Positions 34,131 through 43,374 of a stretch of DNA of 64,000 nt are shown in pieces. A model generated the notes under the pieces. The model saw only the letters and a program-made list of their open reading frames with translations. It did not search any database and had not been told where the DNA came from. A program made the position numbers and the translations under genes. The stretch is from assembly GCF_018130385.1 (NCBI RefSeq), contig NZ_JAFCLU010000006.1, positions 62,001 to 126,000 on the forward strand. Direction: 5' to 3'. The stretch comes from Bradyrhizobium sp. AUGA SZCCT0283 (lineage in GTDB: Bacteria; Pseudomonadota; Alphaproteobacteria; Rhizobiales; Xanthobacteraceae). Numbering within the stretch: position 1 is the stretch's first letter; each line of letters opens with the position of its first letter.

Positions 34131-34237
34131 GTCTCAAATGAGTCATTCGCGTCGCTTTGACGGTGTACTGATCACTTCCGGTCTGCCCCGATCAACGGAC
34201 ATCGTCAGCGCCGGTTGGCAGGTCTGTTTCGTGCCAA
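34131..34237. repeat. Dispersed ~107-bp element, copy B
   Basis: Same family as copy A but with the variant middle GACGGTGTACTGATCACTTC shared with copy F. Ends GTCTGTTTCGTGCC as in copies A and G. Lies in the 430-base space between the hydrolase and DUF2189 genes; the rest of that space shows no gene. Confidence 0.8.
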
Positions 34238-34331
34238 TTTCGGACTCATGCGTCGAAGCGAACAGAATGCTCTTCATCACCTCATCGACCAATCTGAGAA
34301 GCCCGGCGGGGGAGACCGGATTGACCGGGAG

Positions 34332-35108
34332 TTAAACCGGCAATGGCTCCACGATCCGCCTGTACAAATGCCAGGTCGCATGGCCGAGCACGGGCAGTAT
34401 CACCACGAGGCCAAGAAAGTACGGCAGCGCCGAGACAATCAGCAGCATCGCAATGACCGCGGCCCAGCCGATCATCGGCAAGGGGCTCGTCACCACCGCT
34501 CGCACGCTGGTCACCATGGCGGTGACGAAATCAACCTCACGCTCGAGCAAAAGTGGGAACGACACCACCGTCAGCGAGAAAAGGCTCAGCGACAACAGCG
34601 CGCCGACCGCGTTGCCGATGGCGAGGAACAGTAGGCCTTCTTTGGTCGTGAGAACCACCGTTATGAATTCCTGCAGGGTGGAGAAAGACGCGTGCGGTCC
34701 CAGCAGGAGCGAGATCAGAAGCCAGACCTGGTACATCCAGGCCACGAAGACGAACAGCGTGACAAAGGCCATCCAGCTGATCTCGCTGCGCGATCTGATC
34801 GTTGACCAGATCGCACCAAAGGAAACAGGCTGGCCGGTCTCGCGCCGACGGCTGACTTCATAGAGGCCGATCGCCACGAATGGCCCGATCAGCGCGAAAC
34901 CCGCCGCCAGCGGATAGGCGAGATAGGCCATGCCAAAGGCCGTGAGACACAGAATAATGGCGATGCCGCCGGCGGCATAGAGCGCGCCGAAGGCAAGGCC
35001 ATAAAGCGGCAGTGCCTGGAAATCCCGCAAGCCCTCGACAAGCGCCTCGGCGACGTCAGTTGCCGCAACCGGGCGCACCACGGGATCGACTTTGCCCGAG
35101 ATGGACAT
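34332..35108 (-). CDS. DUF2189 membrane protein
   Basis: 258-residue membrane protein with six hydrophobic segments, matching the DUF2189 family (GLRDFQALPLYGLAFGALYAAGG near 33-55, YPLAAGFALIGPFVAIGLYE, and a C-terminal WHLYRRIVEPLP). Some relatives are annotated as cytochrome c oxidase subunit I-like proteins, but no haem or copper ligands are visible here. ATG 35108 has GGGGAGG six to seven bases upstream, so the longer frame start is rejected. Role unknown. Confidence 0.82.
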   Translation of the reverse strand: MSISGKVDPVVRPVAATDVAEALVEGLRDFQALPLYGLAFGALYAAGGIAIILCLTAFGMAYLAYPLAAGFALIGPFVAIGLYEVSRRRETGQPVSFGAIWSTIRSRSEISWMAFVTLFVFVAWMYQVWLLISLLLGPHASFSTLQEFITVVLTTKEGLLFLAIGNAVGALLSLSLFSLTVVSFPLLLEREVDFVTAMVTSVRAVVTSPLPMIGWAAVIAMLLIVSALPYFLGLVVILPVLGHATWHLYRRIVEPLPV

Positions 35109-35309
35109 TGGCTTCCTCCCCTTGTTTTCGTCGGCGCGATCTTCGTCGCGTTCGATTGGGTTTAGGCCAATGTATATCCCGCCGCGGATGGTGTCGGAAG
35201 GCAATTTCGCTCCTGACCAGAGCGGGCCTGACCAAGGAGGGAGTTGATCGTCTAAAGGAATTTGCTTCCTCTCAGGGCAACTGGTCGGACCAGATCGCAT
35301 ACCGGTGAG

Positions 35310-35416
35310 GTCCGAGATGGGTCATTCACGTCGGTTTGGCCGGACCACGGCGACTTCCGGTCTGCCCCGGTGAACGGACATTCTCACGACAGGCGGGCAT
35401 GTCTCAAAGGTGCCAA
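35310..35416. repeat. Dispersed ~107-bp element, copy C
   Basis: Begins GTCCGAGATGGGTCATTC and ends CATGTCTCAAAGGTGCC; middle as copies A and G. It sits between the DUF2189 gene and the frameshifted Bug receptor, with no other gene in the 400-base space. Confidence 0.85.
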
Positions 35417-35506
35417 TTGGCGACATTGCCACTTCCGGGATAATAGGAAAGGGACTAGTCTACTCGCACCCGTCCCCATCGGATCGCACGCTGCGGAGGG
35501 ACTGGA

Positions 35507-36486
35507 ATGAAACTTCCCCATCGAAGGCAGTTTCTGCATTTGGCTGCGGCCATTGCCGCGCTACCGGCGCTCTCGACCATCGCGCGAGCGCAAGCCTATC
35601 CGACGCGGCCGGTGCGCATCATCGTCGGCTTTCCCGCTGGCGGCTCGGGGACTTTCACGCTCGTCTAATGGGTCAGTGGTTATCGGAGCGGCTCGGCCAG
35701 CAATTCGTCGTCGAGAACCGGCCGGGTGCCGGCGGCAATATTGGCACAGAGGCAGTCGTCCGTGCACCGGCCGACGGCTATACGCTCCTGCTGGCCTTAA
35801 CACCGAACGCAATCAACGCAACGCTCTACGACAGGCTTAACTTCAACTTCATCCGGGACATTGCGCCGGTCGCCGGGATCGTGCATGCCCCCCTAGTCAT
35901 GGTGATGCATCCTGCTCATTCCACCAGAACCGTTCCGGACTTCATCGCCTACGCCAAGGCCAATCCCGGCAAGATCAACATGGCGTCGGGCGGCATCGGG
36001 ACGCCGGGCCATGTGGCCGGCGAGCTGTTCAAGATCATGACTGACGTCAACCTCGTTCACGTACCCTATCGCGGCGAGGGACCTGCGCTCACCGACGCAA
36101 TCAGCGGTCAATTCCAACTCATGTTCGTCAGCGCGAGCCCATCGCTTGAGTTCATCCGGGCTGGTAAACTGCGAGCCCTTGCGGTGACCACCGCAACGCG
36201 GTCGCCGGCGCTGCCGGACGTGCCGACCATTGCCGAAACGGTCCCCGGATACGAGGCGAACGGGTGGGCAGGGATGGGTGCGCCGAAGGGCACACCGTCC
36301 GAGATCATCCAGAAGCTCAACGATCATATCAATGCCGGACTAGCAAGTCCCGGTATAAAGGCGCGATACGCCGATCTTGGCATTACGCCTCTTGTTCTCT
36401 CGCCCTCTGACTTCGGAAAGTTCATCGTTGACGACACGCAAAGGTGGGCGAAGGTGATCCGCGCGGCCAACATCAAGCCGGAGTAA
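35507..36486 (+). pseudogene. Bug/TctC-family solute-binding receptor, frameshifted
   Basis: Exported binding protein of the tripartite tricarboxylate (Bug) type. Frame 1 starts at ATG 35507 (GGAGG upstream) with MKLPHRRQFLHLAAAIAALP, a Tat-like signal, reaches PVRIIVGFPAGGSG, and stops at 35666-35668. From 35650 the alternative frame continues as GDFHARLMGQWLSERLGQQF and runs through the whole receptor to 36486 (VVENRPGAGGNIGTEAVV; PYRGEGPALTDAISG; GMGAPKGTPSEI). One lost base in the GGGG run at 35647-35650 explains it. About 325 residues if repaired. No permease genes (TctA/B) are nearby, as is usual for Bug proteins. Confidence 0.85.
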
Positions 36487-36535
36487 TTTCGACCCGCCGA
36501 TATTCCATAGTGTCCCGTTCCGCGAAGCATCCCGA

Positions 36536-36641
36536 TGACCGCTGTGGGTCAATCGCGTCGATTTGGCCATTGCCGGCTACTTCCGGTCTTCCCCGAACAA
36601 CGAACATGGTGAGGCCGGCCCGCCAGGTCCGAAAAGTGCCA
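36536..36641. repeat. Dispersed ~107-bp element, copy D
   Basis: Diverged copy: GCTGTGGGTCAATCGCGTCG at the start, core GGCTACTTCCGGTCTTCCCC, end AAAAGTGCCAG. Shares its middle most closely with copy E. Lies downstream of both flanking convergent genes. Confidence 0.7.
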
Positions 36642-36686
36642 GAAGCGGTCATTCCGGTTAACCCGTCTTCGGCAGCGTACCCGGGT

Positions 36687-38465
36687 TCATTCGGGCAACC
36701 CCGCTTTCCGAAGGCCCTCAATCATCAGCTTCGAGTTTGATTGCCCACCACGGGCGATCCATACCGATATCGTAAAGGCGGGATCTAACTCAAGCACCCG
36801 CGCCGCCGCCTCACGTGCCTCCGCATCACGTCCGAGGTGGGCGAAAGCGGACGCGAGACAGCTGTAAGCCGGCGGATAGGAGGGGTTGTGGCGCTGGGCT
36901 TTCCTCCCTGCGACGATGGCCTCGTCAAAGCGACGAAGCTCGACAAAGGCCATCCCCATTCCAGCAAGAGCTCGGTTTAGCGCCGGGTCAATTGGGCTCA
37001 TCCGAATGGCACGTTCAAAGCTCCGGGCCGCTTCCTCCGGCAGCCCCGCAATTCTATAGACTTGGCCTCTGCAGGCCCATGCACGAAATGAATTTGGGTT
37101 CAGCGCGACGGCCCGGTCCGCCATTTCGATCTCACTTTCGCTATCGCCGACCATGAACGCCGAGATTAGGCCAGCCCATGCTAGCGTGTCCGGATCACCA
37201 TCGTCGACGCTCAACGCCAACCGAAGAAGTCGAACTGCTTCCTTCCTGTCGAATTGAGGATCAGTGGAATAGCCCCAAAGGACCCTTTGCATGTGACAGA
37301 CACCTGCTAGAGCCGCGACAAAGCCGAACCGAGGGTCCAGCTCCAAAGCGCGATGCGCCAATCTGATCGCCTCGGCGTCCCCTTCGGGGGTCGTCAGGTA
37401 GTACTGTGGCATAGCTCGGAGATAAAGATCATAGGCGGTGGGGTTCTCTGGTCGCCGCCGCGTCGCCGTTGCAATTTCTGTTTGAAGCAATTTTGGCTGA
37501 ATGGCTGAGACAACGGCGACCGTGACTTCGTCCTGAAGCGCGAAAACGTCCATCAAGTCACGTTCGAACCTGTCCGCCCAAATGTGCGCGCCCGTCACCG
37601 CATCAATCAACTGCCCCGTGATGCGAACCTTGCCCGCCGCCTTGCGCACAGACCCCTCAAGGACGTAGCGCACGCCGAGCCTGCGTCCGACCTCCTTTAT
37701 ATCGACGGCTTTGCCTTTGAACGTAAAGCTCGAATTGCGAGCGATCACGAATAACCATTTGAACCGCGAGAGCGCCGTGATGATTTCCTCAACCATCCCG
37801 TCCGCAAAATACTCCTGCTCGGGATCGCCGGACATGTTCTCGAACGGAAGCACGGCGATAGACGGCTTGTCGGGGAGCGCCAGAGCTTGCGTGCTCTCGA
37901 CAGGCGGCTCTATCGGCGCTGCCGCAGAACCGCTCGCATTCATCCTCAACCGCCACGCTCGCATCGGTTCAACAATATTCTTCAGGTTCTGCAGACCCAT
38001 ATCCTCAAAGGCGAAATCGACCTTCCCGCGGACCTGACGTTGTGCGTCGTCAGAGATGCAAACGCCACCCGGCTCTGCAATCCCTTCAAGGCGAGCGGCG
38101 ATGTTGACGCCGTCGCCAAAGATATCGTTGTCATCGACGATGATGTCACCGACGTGGATGCCGATGCGAAATTCGATCTGCTTGACCTGCGGCATCGTAG
38201 CATTTTGCTCAGCCATACCGCCCTGGATCTCAATGGCGCAGCGCACCGCATCTACGACACTGCCGAACTCAGCGAGCACGCCATCGCCCGTATGCTTGAC
38301 GACCTTGCCACGATGTTCGCTGATCTTGGGATCAGCGAGCCCACGCAAACGCTCCCTCAGCCGGACGTGTGTCCCTTCCTCGTCCAAGCCGGTCAGGCGA
38401 CTATATCCAGCCACATCAGCCGCAAGGATAGCTGCAAGCCGCCGTTCAACGCGATTGTCGGTCAA
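36687..38465 (-). CDS. Class III adenylate cyclase with TolB-like and TPR domains
   Basis: 592 residues. The catalytic domain (1-175) keeps all required residues: metal-binding Asp17 (AAILAADVAGYSRL) and Asp61 (HTGDGVLAEF), adenine-selecting Lys57 and Asp114, transition-state Asn121 and Arg125 (FGDGVNIAARLE). Next comes a TolB-N/FlgO-like region (SIAVLPFENMSGDPEQEYF, about 203-300) and then several TPR units (about 330-570; e.g. AIRLAHRALELDPRFGFV). This architecture is common and expanded in Bradyrhizobium, with soluble cyclases probably responding to protein partners through the TPRs. Start ATG 38465; no strong Shine-Dalgarno. Confidence 0.9.
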   Translation of the reverse strand: MTDNRVERRLAAILAADVAGYSRLTGLDEEGTHVRLRERLRGLADPKISEHRGKVVKHTGDGVLAEFGSVVDAVRCAIEIQGGMAEQNATMPQVKQIEFRIGIHVGDIIVDDNDIFGDGVNIAARLEGIAEPGGVCISDDAQRQVRGKVDFAFEDMGLQNLKNIVEPMRAWRLRMNASGSAAAPIEPPVESTQALALPDKPSIAVLPFENMSGDPEQEYFADGMVEEIITALSRFKWLFVIARNSSFTFKGKAVDIKEVGRRLGVRYVLEGSVRKAAGKVRITGQLIDAVTGAHIWADRFERDLMDVFALQDEVTVAVVSAIQPKLLQTEIATATRRRPENPTAYDLYLRAMPQYYLTTPEGDAEAIRLAHRALELDPRFGFVAALAGVCHMQRVLWGYSTDPQFDRKEAVRLLRLALSVDDGDPDTLAWAGLISAFMVGDSESEIEMADRAVALNPNSFRAWACRGQVYRIAGLPEEAARSFERAIRMSPIDPALNRALAGMGMAFVELRRFDEAIVAGRKAQRHNPSYPPAYSCLASAFAHLGRDAEAREAAARVLELDPAFTISVWIARGGQSNSKLMIEGLRKAGLPE

Positions 38466-38537
38466 AACGGCCTCCCGAGATCGGTAGACCCGTCGGACGT
38501 ATCAAAGCATAGGGCGCTGCCCTTGGGCTAGGGCCAA

Positions 38538-38644
38538 TGTCCGCTTTGGGTCCAATCGCGTCACTTTGGCCGTCGGCCGACTACTTCCGGTCCTCCCCTG
38601 GAAACGGACATCGTCAGGGCCGGTCGCCATGTCTCAAAGGTGCC
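38538..38644. repeat. Dispersed ~107-bp element, copy E
   Basis: Begins TGTCCGCTTTGGGTCCAATC, has the middle GACTACTTCCGGTC and ends CATGTCTCAAAGGTGCC. Frame translations of this type (MSALGPIASLWP) are the kind of spurious small ORF I remember in Bradyrhizobium annotations. A fragment of the same end sequence, CATGTCCAAAGGTGCTAA, recurs at 38995-39012. Confidence 0.8.
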
Positions 38645-39079
38645 GATATCGTTGCAAAAGTCGAAAATCGAACGACCCTAAAAATCTCGCGAAAGTTGAT
38701 CCTTGGACTTCTCTGCTACCGCGTCGCTTTTCAACGCCACTACGCAGGTCCGTGATCGAAACGATATGGTCCCTCACGTCGCCGCGTGCAAAACGCATCA
38801 GCGGCTCCAAGAATTTTCGTTCGCCACTCCAAAAAGACTTTTGCAACAATATCTGCCAATATCGGAAGTACCGGACGCGACGTTGCGGCGTAGGCAGAAG
38901 CAGCGGAACTATTCTGGCGTTCAACTTTGTTGCTTCGCAGCGAGATCGATAGTCGCGGCCAATGTACACGGGAAGCCAAACTTCCCTAACCTGCCATGTC
39001 CAAAGGTGCTAAGTTAGCGGTGGTCACGATGCTCCTCGCGGTACAGAGGTCTGTCGGCCTGCCGCGCGGACGACTGTGC
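38645..39079. other. Intergenic stretch without a recognisable gene
   Basis: Open frames here are short, start poorly and lack domains. AT-richer than the surroundings. It holds a fragment of the dispersed element end (38995-39012). No promoter or RNA gene could be supported. Confidence 0.5.
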
Positions 39080-39145
39080 ATCAAGACTATCTGCAACGCC
39101 GGCTTGCGGCTATCCTGGTGGCACACGTTGTTGGCTACCTGTAGG
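39080..39145 (+). pseudogene. Remnant of a class III cyclase N-terminus
   Basis: Translating from 39080 gives HQDYLQRRLAAILVAHVVGY and then Leu and a TAG stop. This matches the N-terminal motif of cyclases of the type at 36687-38465 (ERRLAAILAADVAGYSRL), with the first metal Asp changed to His. Only about 20 residues remain, so this is a decayed 5' fragment, not a functional gene. Upstream frame context shows no start that would make a small protein. Confidence 0.6.
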
Positions 39146-39308
39146 CGCAGCCCAGATCACGCGTCCCCTTCAATTCAACGTCGGCGCCACTCGCCATTTT
39201 TGTGATGCGACAGGTCGGCTTGAGTGCTAAGTTGATTTTTAGGCGTCCATTGAGGCCACCCGGGCGGTCCCGGGCAAGCAGTGCTCACAGTCCGATCGAG
39301 GCTGTGCA

Positions 39309-39683
39309 ATGCCCAAGATCCTGCTGGTCGAAGACAATGAGATGAACCGCGACATGCTCTCGCGGCGCCTTGTGCGTGGCGGCTACGAGGTCACCATTGC
39401 CGAGGACGGAGCGCGCGGCGTCGCAATGGCCACGAGCGACAGGCCCGATCTCATTTTGATGGACATGAGCCTGCCGGTGATCGACGGCTGGGAGGCGACG
39501 CGCCGGATCAAGGCCACGCCAGAGCTGCGCAAAATCCCCATCATTGCGCTCACGGCGCACGCCATGGCGACCGACCGGGAAAAGGCTCTCGAGGCCGGCT
39601 GCGACGACTACGACACTAAACCGATCGAGCTGCAGAGACTGCTGGGCAAGATCGAGACGCTACTCGCGGCTGCGGGACAGTAA
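39309..39683 (+). CDS. Single-domain response regulator (CheY-like)
   Basis: 124 residues, one receiver domain and no output. Acidic pair in ILLVEDNEMNRDML, phosphoacceptor Asp in LILMDMSLPVIDGWEA, conserved Thr/Ala region IIALTAHAMA and Lys in YDTKPIE. It belongs to the DivK-like group. It opens a four-gene unit with the FIST protein (42 bases on), hybrid kinase and cyclase. Its helix-1 motif NRDMLSRRL is almost repeated in the receiver of the cyclase protein (NRDLLSRRL), so both are likely partners of the same kinase. Confidence 0.9.
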   Translation: MPKILLVEDNEMNRDMLSRRLVRGGYEVTIAEDGARGVAMATSDRPDLILMDMSLPVIDGWEATRRIKATPELRKIPIIALTAHAMATDREKALEAGCDDYDTKPIELQRLLGKIETLLAAAGQ

Positions 39684-39725
39684 ACGACCTACAAGTTCCG
39701 GACAGATGACGAGAGGAAACAACTC

Positions 39726-40865
39726 ATGAAAACGGCTCAGTACAAATGGTCGCAAAGCGACGGGTGGCAGCCGAATTTGCCAACTGGCGTAGTCGGACAA
39801 CAAAGTGTCGTGTTCGTTTTCGGTGCTAGATCGTTGATGCAGACGGGTAACCTCGTGGGCGAGTTGCGCGACCACTTCAAAGGGGCCGCCATGCTTGGTT
39901 GCTCGACTTCCGGCGAGATTGTCGGCGACTTGGTCGTCGACGACTCGGTGATTGCCACTCTTGTCGACTTCGAACATACGCGACTGCGGTTCGCCTCTGC
40001 CACGATTGGTGAGGCGAAGGCGAGCTACGACGTCGGCAAGGAGCTCGCGCGGCAGTTGAACGACGCCTCATTGCGCCATGTGTTCGTACTTTCGGACGGC
40101 TTGCACGTCAATGGCTCCGACTTGGCGCGCGGTCTCGCTGGCGGCGTCGTGGAAGGCGTGTCGATCACTGGCGGCCTTTCCGGAGACGGAACCAACTTCG
40201 CCGAGACCTGGGTCGTTGCCGACGGTGGCGCGGGCCCCCAGCGCGTGGCGGCGGTCGGTCTGTACGGCAACGACTTGCGCATTGGCTACGGATCGATGGG
40301 CGGCTGGCAGCCCTTCGGGCCGCTGCGCACCATCACTCGGGCCGAGGGTAACATCCTCTATGAGCTCGACGGGCGGTCGGCGCTCGATCTCTATAAATCG
40401 TACCTGGGCCCACACGCCGACCAGTTGCCAAGCTCTGCCTTGCTTTTTCCAATCCTCGTTACCGAGGCAAAGGGCGGCCAGGGTGTCGTCCGGACCGTCC
40501 TGTCTGTGGACGAGCAGAACAAGTCAATGACGTTCGCGGGCGACATCCCACAGGGCGGAACGGCGCAGTTGATGAAGACCAATGTTGACGATCTGGTCGA
40601 CGGCGCGACCGCCGCCGCCAAGGCCAGTCTCAGCGGGCTCGGCGACAGGCGACCAGATCTTGCAATTCTGGTGAGCTGTGTCGGTCGCAAGCTTGTGATG
40701 AAGCAGCGCACCGAGGAAGAAATCGAAGCAATTCGAAATGTCTTCGGAACGGATGCGAAGATTTCCGGGTTCTACTCGTACGGCGAGCTTTCCCCCTTCA
40801 TGCACGGTGGCGAGTGCCGCCTGCATAATCAAACCATGACCATAACAACTTTCGCCGAGGACTGA
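39726..40865 (+). CDS. FIST-domain sensory protein
   Basis: 379 residues with FIST-N (about 25-220: [51 protein letters not shown]) followed by FIST-C (about 225-375: [47 protein letters not shown]). FIST domains are proposed sensors of small ligands, possibly amino acids, in signal transduction. No membrane segment or fused output domain, so it probably acts as a soluble ligand-binding partner. It lies between the response regulator and the hybrid kinase (stop to start about 16 bases), which carries no periplasmic sensor of its own. Confidence 0.9.
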   Translation: MKTAQYKWSQSDGWQPNLPTGVVGQQSVVFVFGARSLMQTGNLVGELRDHFKGAAMLGCSTSGEIVGDLVVDDSVIATLVDFEHTRLRFASATIGEAKASYDVGKELARQLNDASLRHVFVLSDGLHVNGSDLARGLAGGVVEGVSITGGLSGDGTNFAETWVVADGGAGPQRVAAVGLYGNDLRIGYGSMGGWQPFGPLRTITRAEGNILYELDGRSALDLYKSYLGPHADQLPSSALLFPILVTEAKGGQGVVRTVLSVDEQNKSMTFAGDIPQGGTAQLMKTNVDDLVDGATAAAKASLSGLGDRRPDLAILVSCVGRKLVMKQRTEEEIEAIRNVFGTDAKISGFYSYGELSPFMHGGECRLHNQTMTITTFAED

Positions 40866-40881
40866 ACATCACAGGGCACAG

Positions 40882-43374
40882 ATGCACAGGCTGCTACGAC
40901 GCCAGCTCAGAAAGCACCTCGGTGTCGAGGGCGAAGTACCGGTTGCTTTGCAGCCTTTCGTGGCAGCCGTCGATGCCGCATACACGGATTTTGATAGCGA
41001 TCGGGCGATGGTCGAGCGCTCTCAGGAGCTGAGTTCGAAGGAGCTGTCGGAGGCGCGCGACAAGGCTACGCAGGCCCAGCGCCGGCTCGTCGACGCGATC
41101 GAGAGCATCTCGGAGGGTTTCTCGCTCTACGATGCTGACGACAAGCTGGTGATATACAACCGGCGGTACCGGGACATGCACAGCACCGCCAGCATCAATG
41201 TCGTGAATCAGGGCGTATCGTTCGAGACGATCCTCCGCAACGCGGCCGCGGGCGGCGAGATTCGCGACGCGGAAGGGCGCGTCGAGGCCTGGGTCGAGCA
41301 ACGTCTCGCCCAGCATTGCGATCCCAAGGGCACGCATGTGCAACGCCGCTCCGACGGGCGTTGGATCCAGATCAACGAGCGCAAAACCGACGACGGCGGC
41401 ACGGTCGCGACCTACACCGACATCACCGACGTGAAGAAGGCGGAGCAGGCGATCCAGGAGAGCGAACAGCGGCTGCGCGTCATCGCCGAGGCCGCGCCGA
41501 TGGCGGTGGCGATCGTAACCTTCGATGACGGGATCATCCGGTATGCCAATCGGCGCTTCAGCGAAATGTTCGAGCTCGAGGGTTCGTCCGCCCTGGGCCT
41601 GCAAGCGAAAACCCTCTACGCAGACCCGCAGCATCGCGAGCGCTTCATCGGCGCGCTGACCGAGCGCGGCCATGTGGAGGGCATGGAGATGCTGCTCAAG
41701 CGGGTTGGAGGCGAGGAGTTCTGGGCGCTCATAGCGTCGCAGCGCGTCGAGTTCGAAGGGCGCCCGGCGATGATCAACGGCCTCGTCGACATCAGCGACC
41801 GCAAGCGCATGGAAGGCGAACTGCACAAGGCGATCTGGGCGAGCGAGCAGGCGACCCGCGCGAAGTCTGACTTCGTCGCCAACATGAGCCATGAGCTGCG
41901 CACGCCCTTGAATGCGATCATCGGTTACAGCGAGATCCTGTTCGAGGACGCCCAGAGTGCTGGGCGCGAATCGGAGATGGCAGACCTGCGCAAGATCCAG
42001 GATGCCGGCAAGCATCTGCTCGGCCTGATCGACAACATCCTCGATCTTTCCAAGATCGAGGCCGGCAAGATGACGCTCTATCTCGAGACCTTCGAGCTAC
42101 GGCCCATGATCGATAGCGTCGCGGCGACCGTCACCCCGCTGGCCAAGAAGACTGGCAACGCTCTGGTGGTGAACTGCGCTGACGAGGCCGGCACGATGCA
42201 CAGCGATCTGACCAAGGTGCGGCAGACCCTGTTCAACCTTCTCAGCAATGCGTGCAAGTTTACAAGGAACGGGACCATCACGTTGACCGCGCTCCGCGAT
42301 ACGAACGCGGCCGGCAACTGGATCGAGTTCCAGGTGCGCGATACCGGCATCGGCATGACGTCAGATCAGCAGGCCAAGGTGTTCGAGGCCTTCACTCAGG
42401 CCGATGCCTCGACGACCCGCACCTATGGCGGCACCGGGCTGGGCCTTGCCATCACCAAGAGCTTCTGCCGGCTGATGGGCGGCGATGTGACGCTGACCAG
42501 CGAAGCCGGCAAGGGGACGACCTTCACGGTTCGTCTGCCGGCGGTGACAAGCGCGGCATCGGACACTGCGGATTCGGCGGCAGAGCAGCGTTCCGAGGGT
42601 CCGCAGGCCGAGCATGCACCGACCGTCCTCGTGGTCGACGATGATCCCAACGCGCGGGAGTTGCTGCGTCGGCACCTGCAGCGCGGCGGCTACGCCGTTC
42701 GCATGGCTGCCAGCGGCGAGGAGGCGATGCAGCTCGCCCGCACGCTGCAGCCCGATGTCGTCACGCTCGACGCTCTGATGCCGCAGATGGACGGCTGGGC
42801 CGTACTCAGCGCCATGAAGGAAGATGCGGCACTCGCCGAAATTCCCGTGATCATGATCACGATCGTCGACAACCAGAGCATCGGCTTCTCGCTCGGCGCC
42901 GCCGATTACCTGATCAAGCCGATTGATCGGGACAGACTGGTCCGTGCGGTGGAAAAGTGCTGCCCAAGGGGTGCACCACGGCACGTGCTGATCGTCGAGG
43001 ATGACGCTCCGACCAGTGAGCTGATGAGCCGCGCCTTGCGGCAGATCGATTGCAGGGTCACGCAAGCAGAGAATGGTCGGGTTGGTCTTGAGCGTTTGAG
43101 CGAGGCTTTACCCGACGCAATTCTGCTCGATCTGATGATGCCCGAGATGGACGGGTTCGAGTTCATCGCGCGGGTGCGCGACGAATCCCGCTGGCGGCGC
43201 ATCCCGATCATCGTCGTCACCGCCAAGACACTGACCGCCGAGGATCGCGCGCGACTCAACGGCCAGGTACAGCATTTGGTGCACAAGGGCGAATACAGTG
43301 GCAAGGCCGTGCTGGCGGCGCTCGACGAGCTGGTACCCCGGCACGCCCGGCGCGCGAGTCCGGATCGGCCATGA
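40882..43374 (+). CDS. Cytoplasmic hybrid histidine kinase (PAS-PAS-HisKA-HATPase-REC-REC)
   Basis: 830 residues, no membrane segment. A coiled-coil lead (about 35-68) precedes a PAS-like domain ([20 protein letters not shown], about 69-185) and a second PAS (about 194-310). The dimerisation helix has the phospho-His337 in [20 protein letters not shown]. The ATPase has an N box near 452 (LLSNACKF), DTGIGM near 487 and GTGLGLAI near 518. Two receivers follow: acceptor Asp near 629 ([11 protein letters not shown]) and near 749 ([11 protein letters not shown]). It overlaps the cyclase gene by four bases (ATGA), so translation is coupled. Its partners are probably the neighbouring receivers. Confidence 0.92.
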   Translation: MHRLLRRQLRKHLGVEGEVPVALQPFVAAVDAAYTDFDSDRAMVERSQELSSKELSEARDKATQAQRRLVDAIESISEGFSLYDADDKLVIYNRRYRDMHSTASINVVNQGVSFETILRNAAAGGEIRDAEGRVEAWVEQRLAQHCDPKGTHVQRRSDGRWIQINERKTDDGGTVATYTDITDVKKAEQAIQESEQRLRVIAEAAPMAVAIVTFDDGIIRYANRRFSEMFELEGSSALGLQAKTLYADPQHRERFIGALTERGHVEGMEMLLKRVGGEEFWALIASQRVEFEGRPAMINGLVDISDRKRMEGELHKAIWASEQATRAKSDFVANMSHELRTPLNAIIGYSEILFEDAQSAGRESEMADLRKIQDAGKHLLGLIDNILDLSKIEAGKMTLYLETFELRPMIDSVAATVTPLAKKTGNALVVNCADEAGTMHSDLTKVRQTLFNLLSNACKFTRNGTITLTALRDTNAAGNWIEFQVRDTGIGMTSDQQAKVFEAFTQADASTTRTYGGTGLGLAITKSFCRLMGGDVTLTSEAGKGTTFTVRLPAVTSAASDTADSAAEQRSEGPQAEHAPTVLVVDDDPNARELLRRHLQRGGYAVRMAASGEEAMQLARTLQPDVVTLDALMPQMDGWAVLSAMKEDAALAEIPVIMITIVDNQSIGFSLGAADYLIKPIDRDRLVRAVEKCCPRGAPRHVLIVEDDAPTSELMSRALRQIDCRVTQAENGRVGLERLSEALPDAILLDLMMPEMDGFEFIARVRDESRWRRIPIIVVTAKTLTAEDRARLNGQVQHLVHKGEYSGKAVLAALDELVPRHARRASPDRP

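Noticed and set aside
38634..38969. 111-codon minus-strand frame between the two cyclase genes
   Set aside because: No start signal or domain; overlaps the end of a dispersed repeat.
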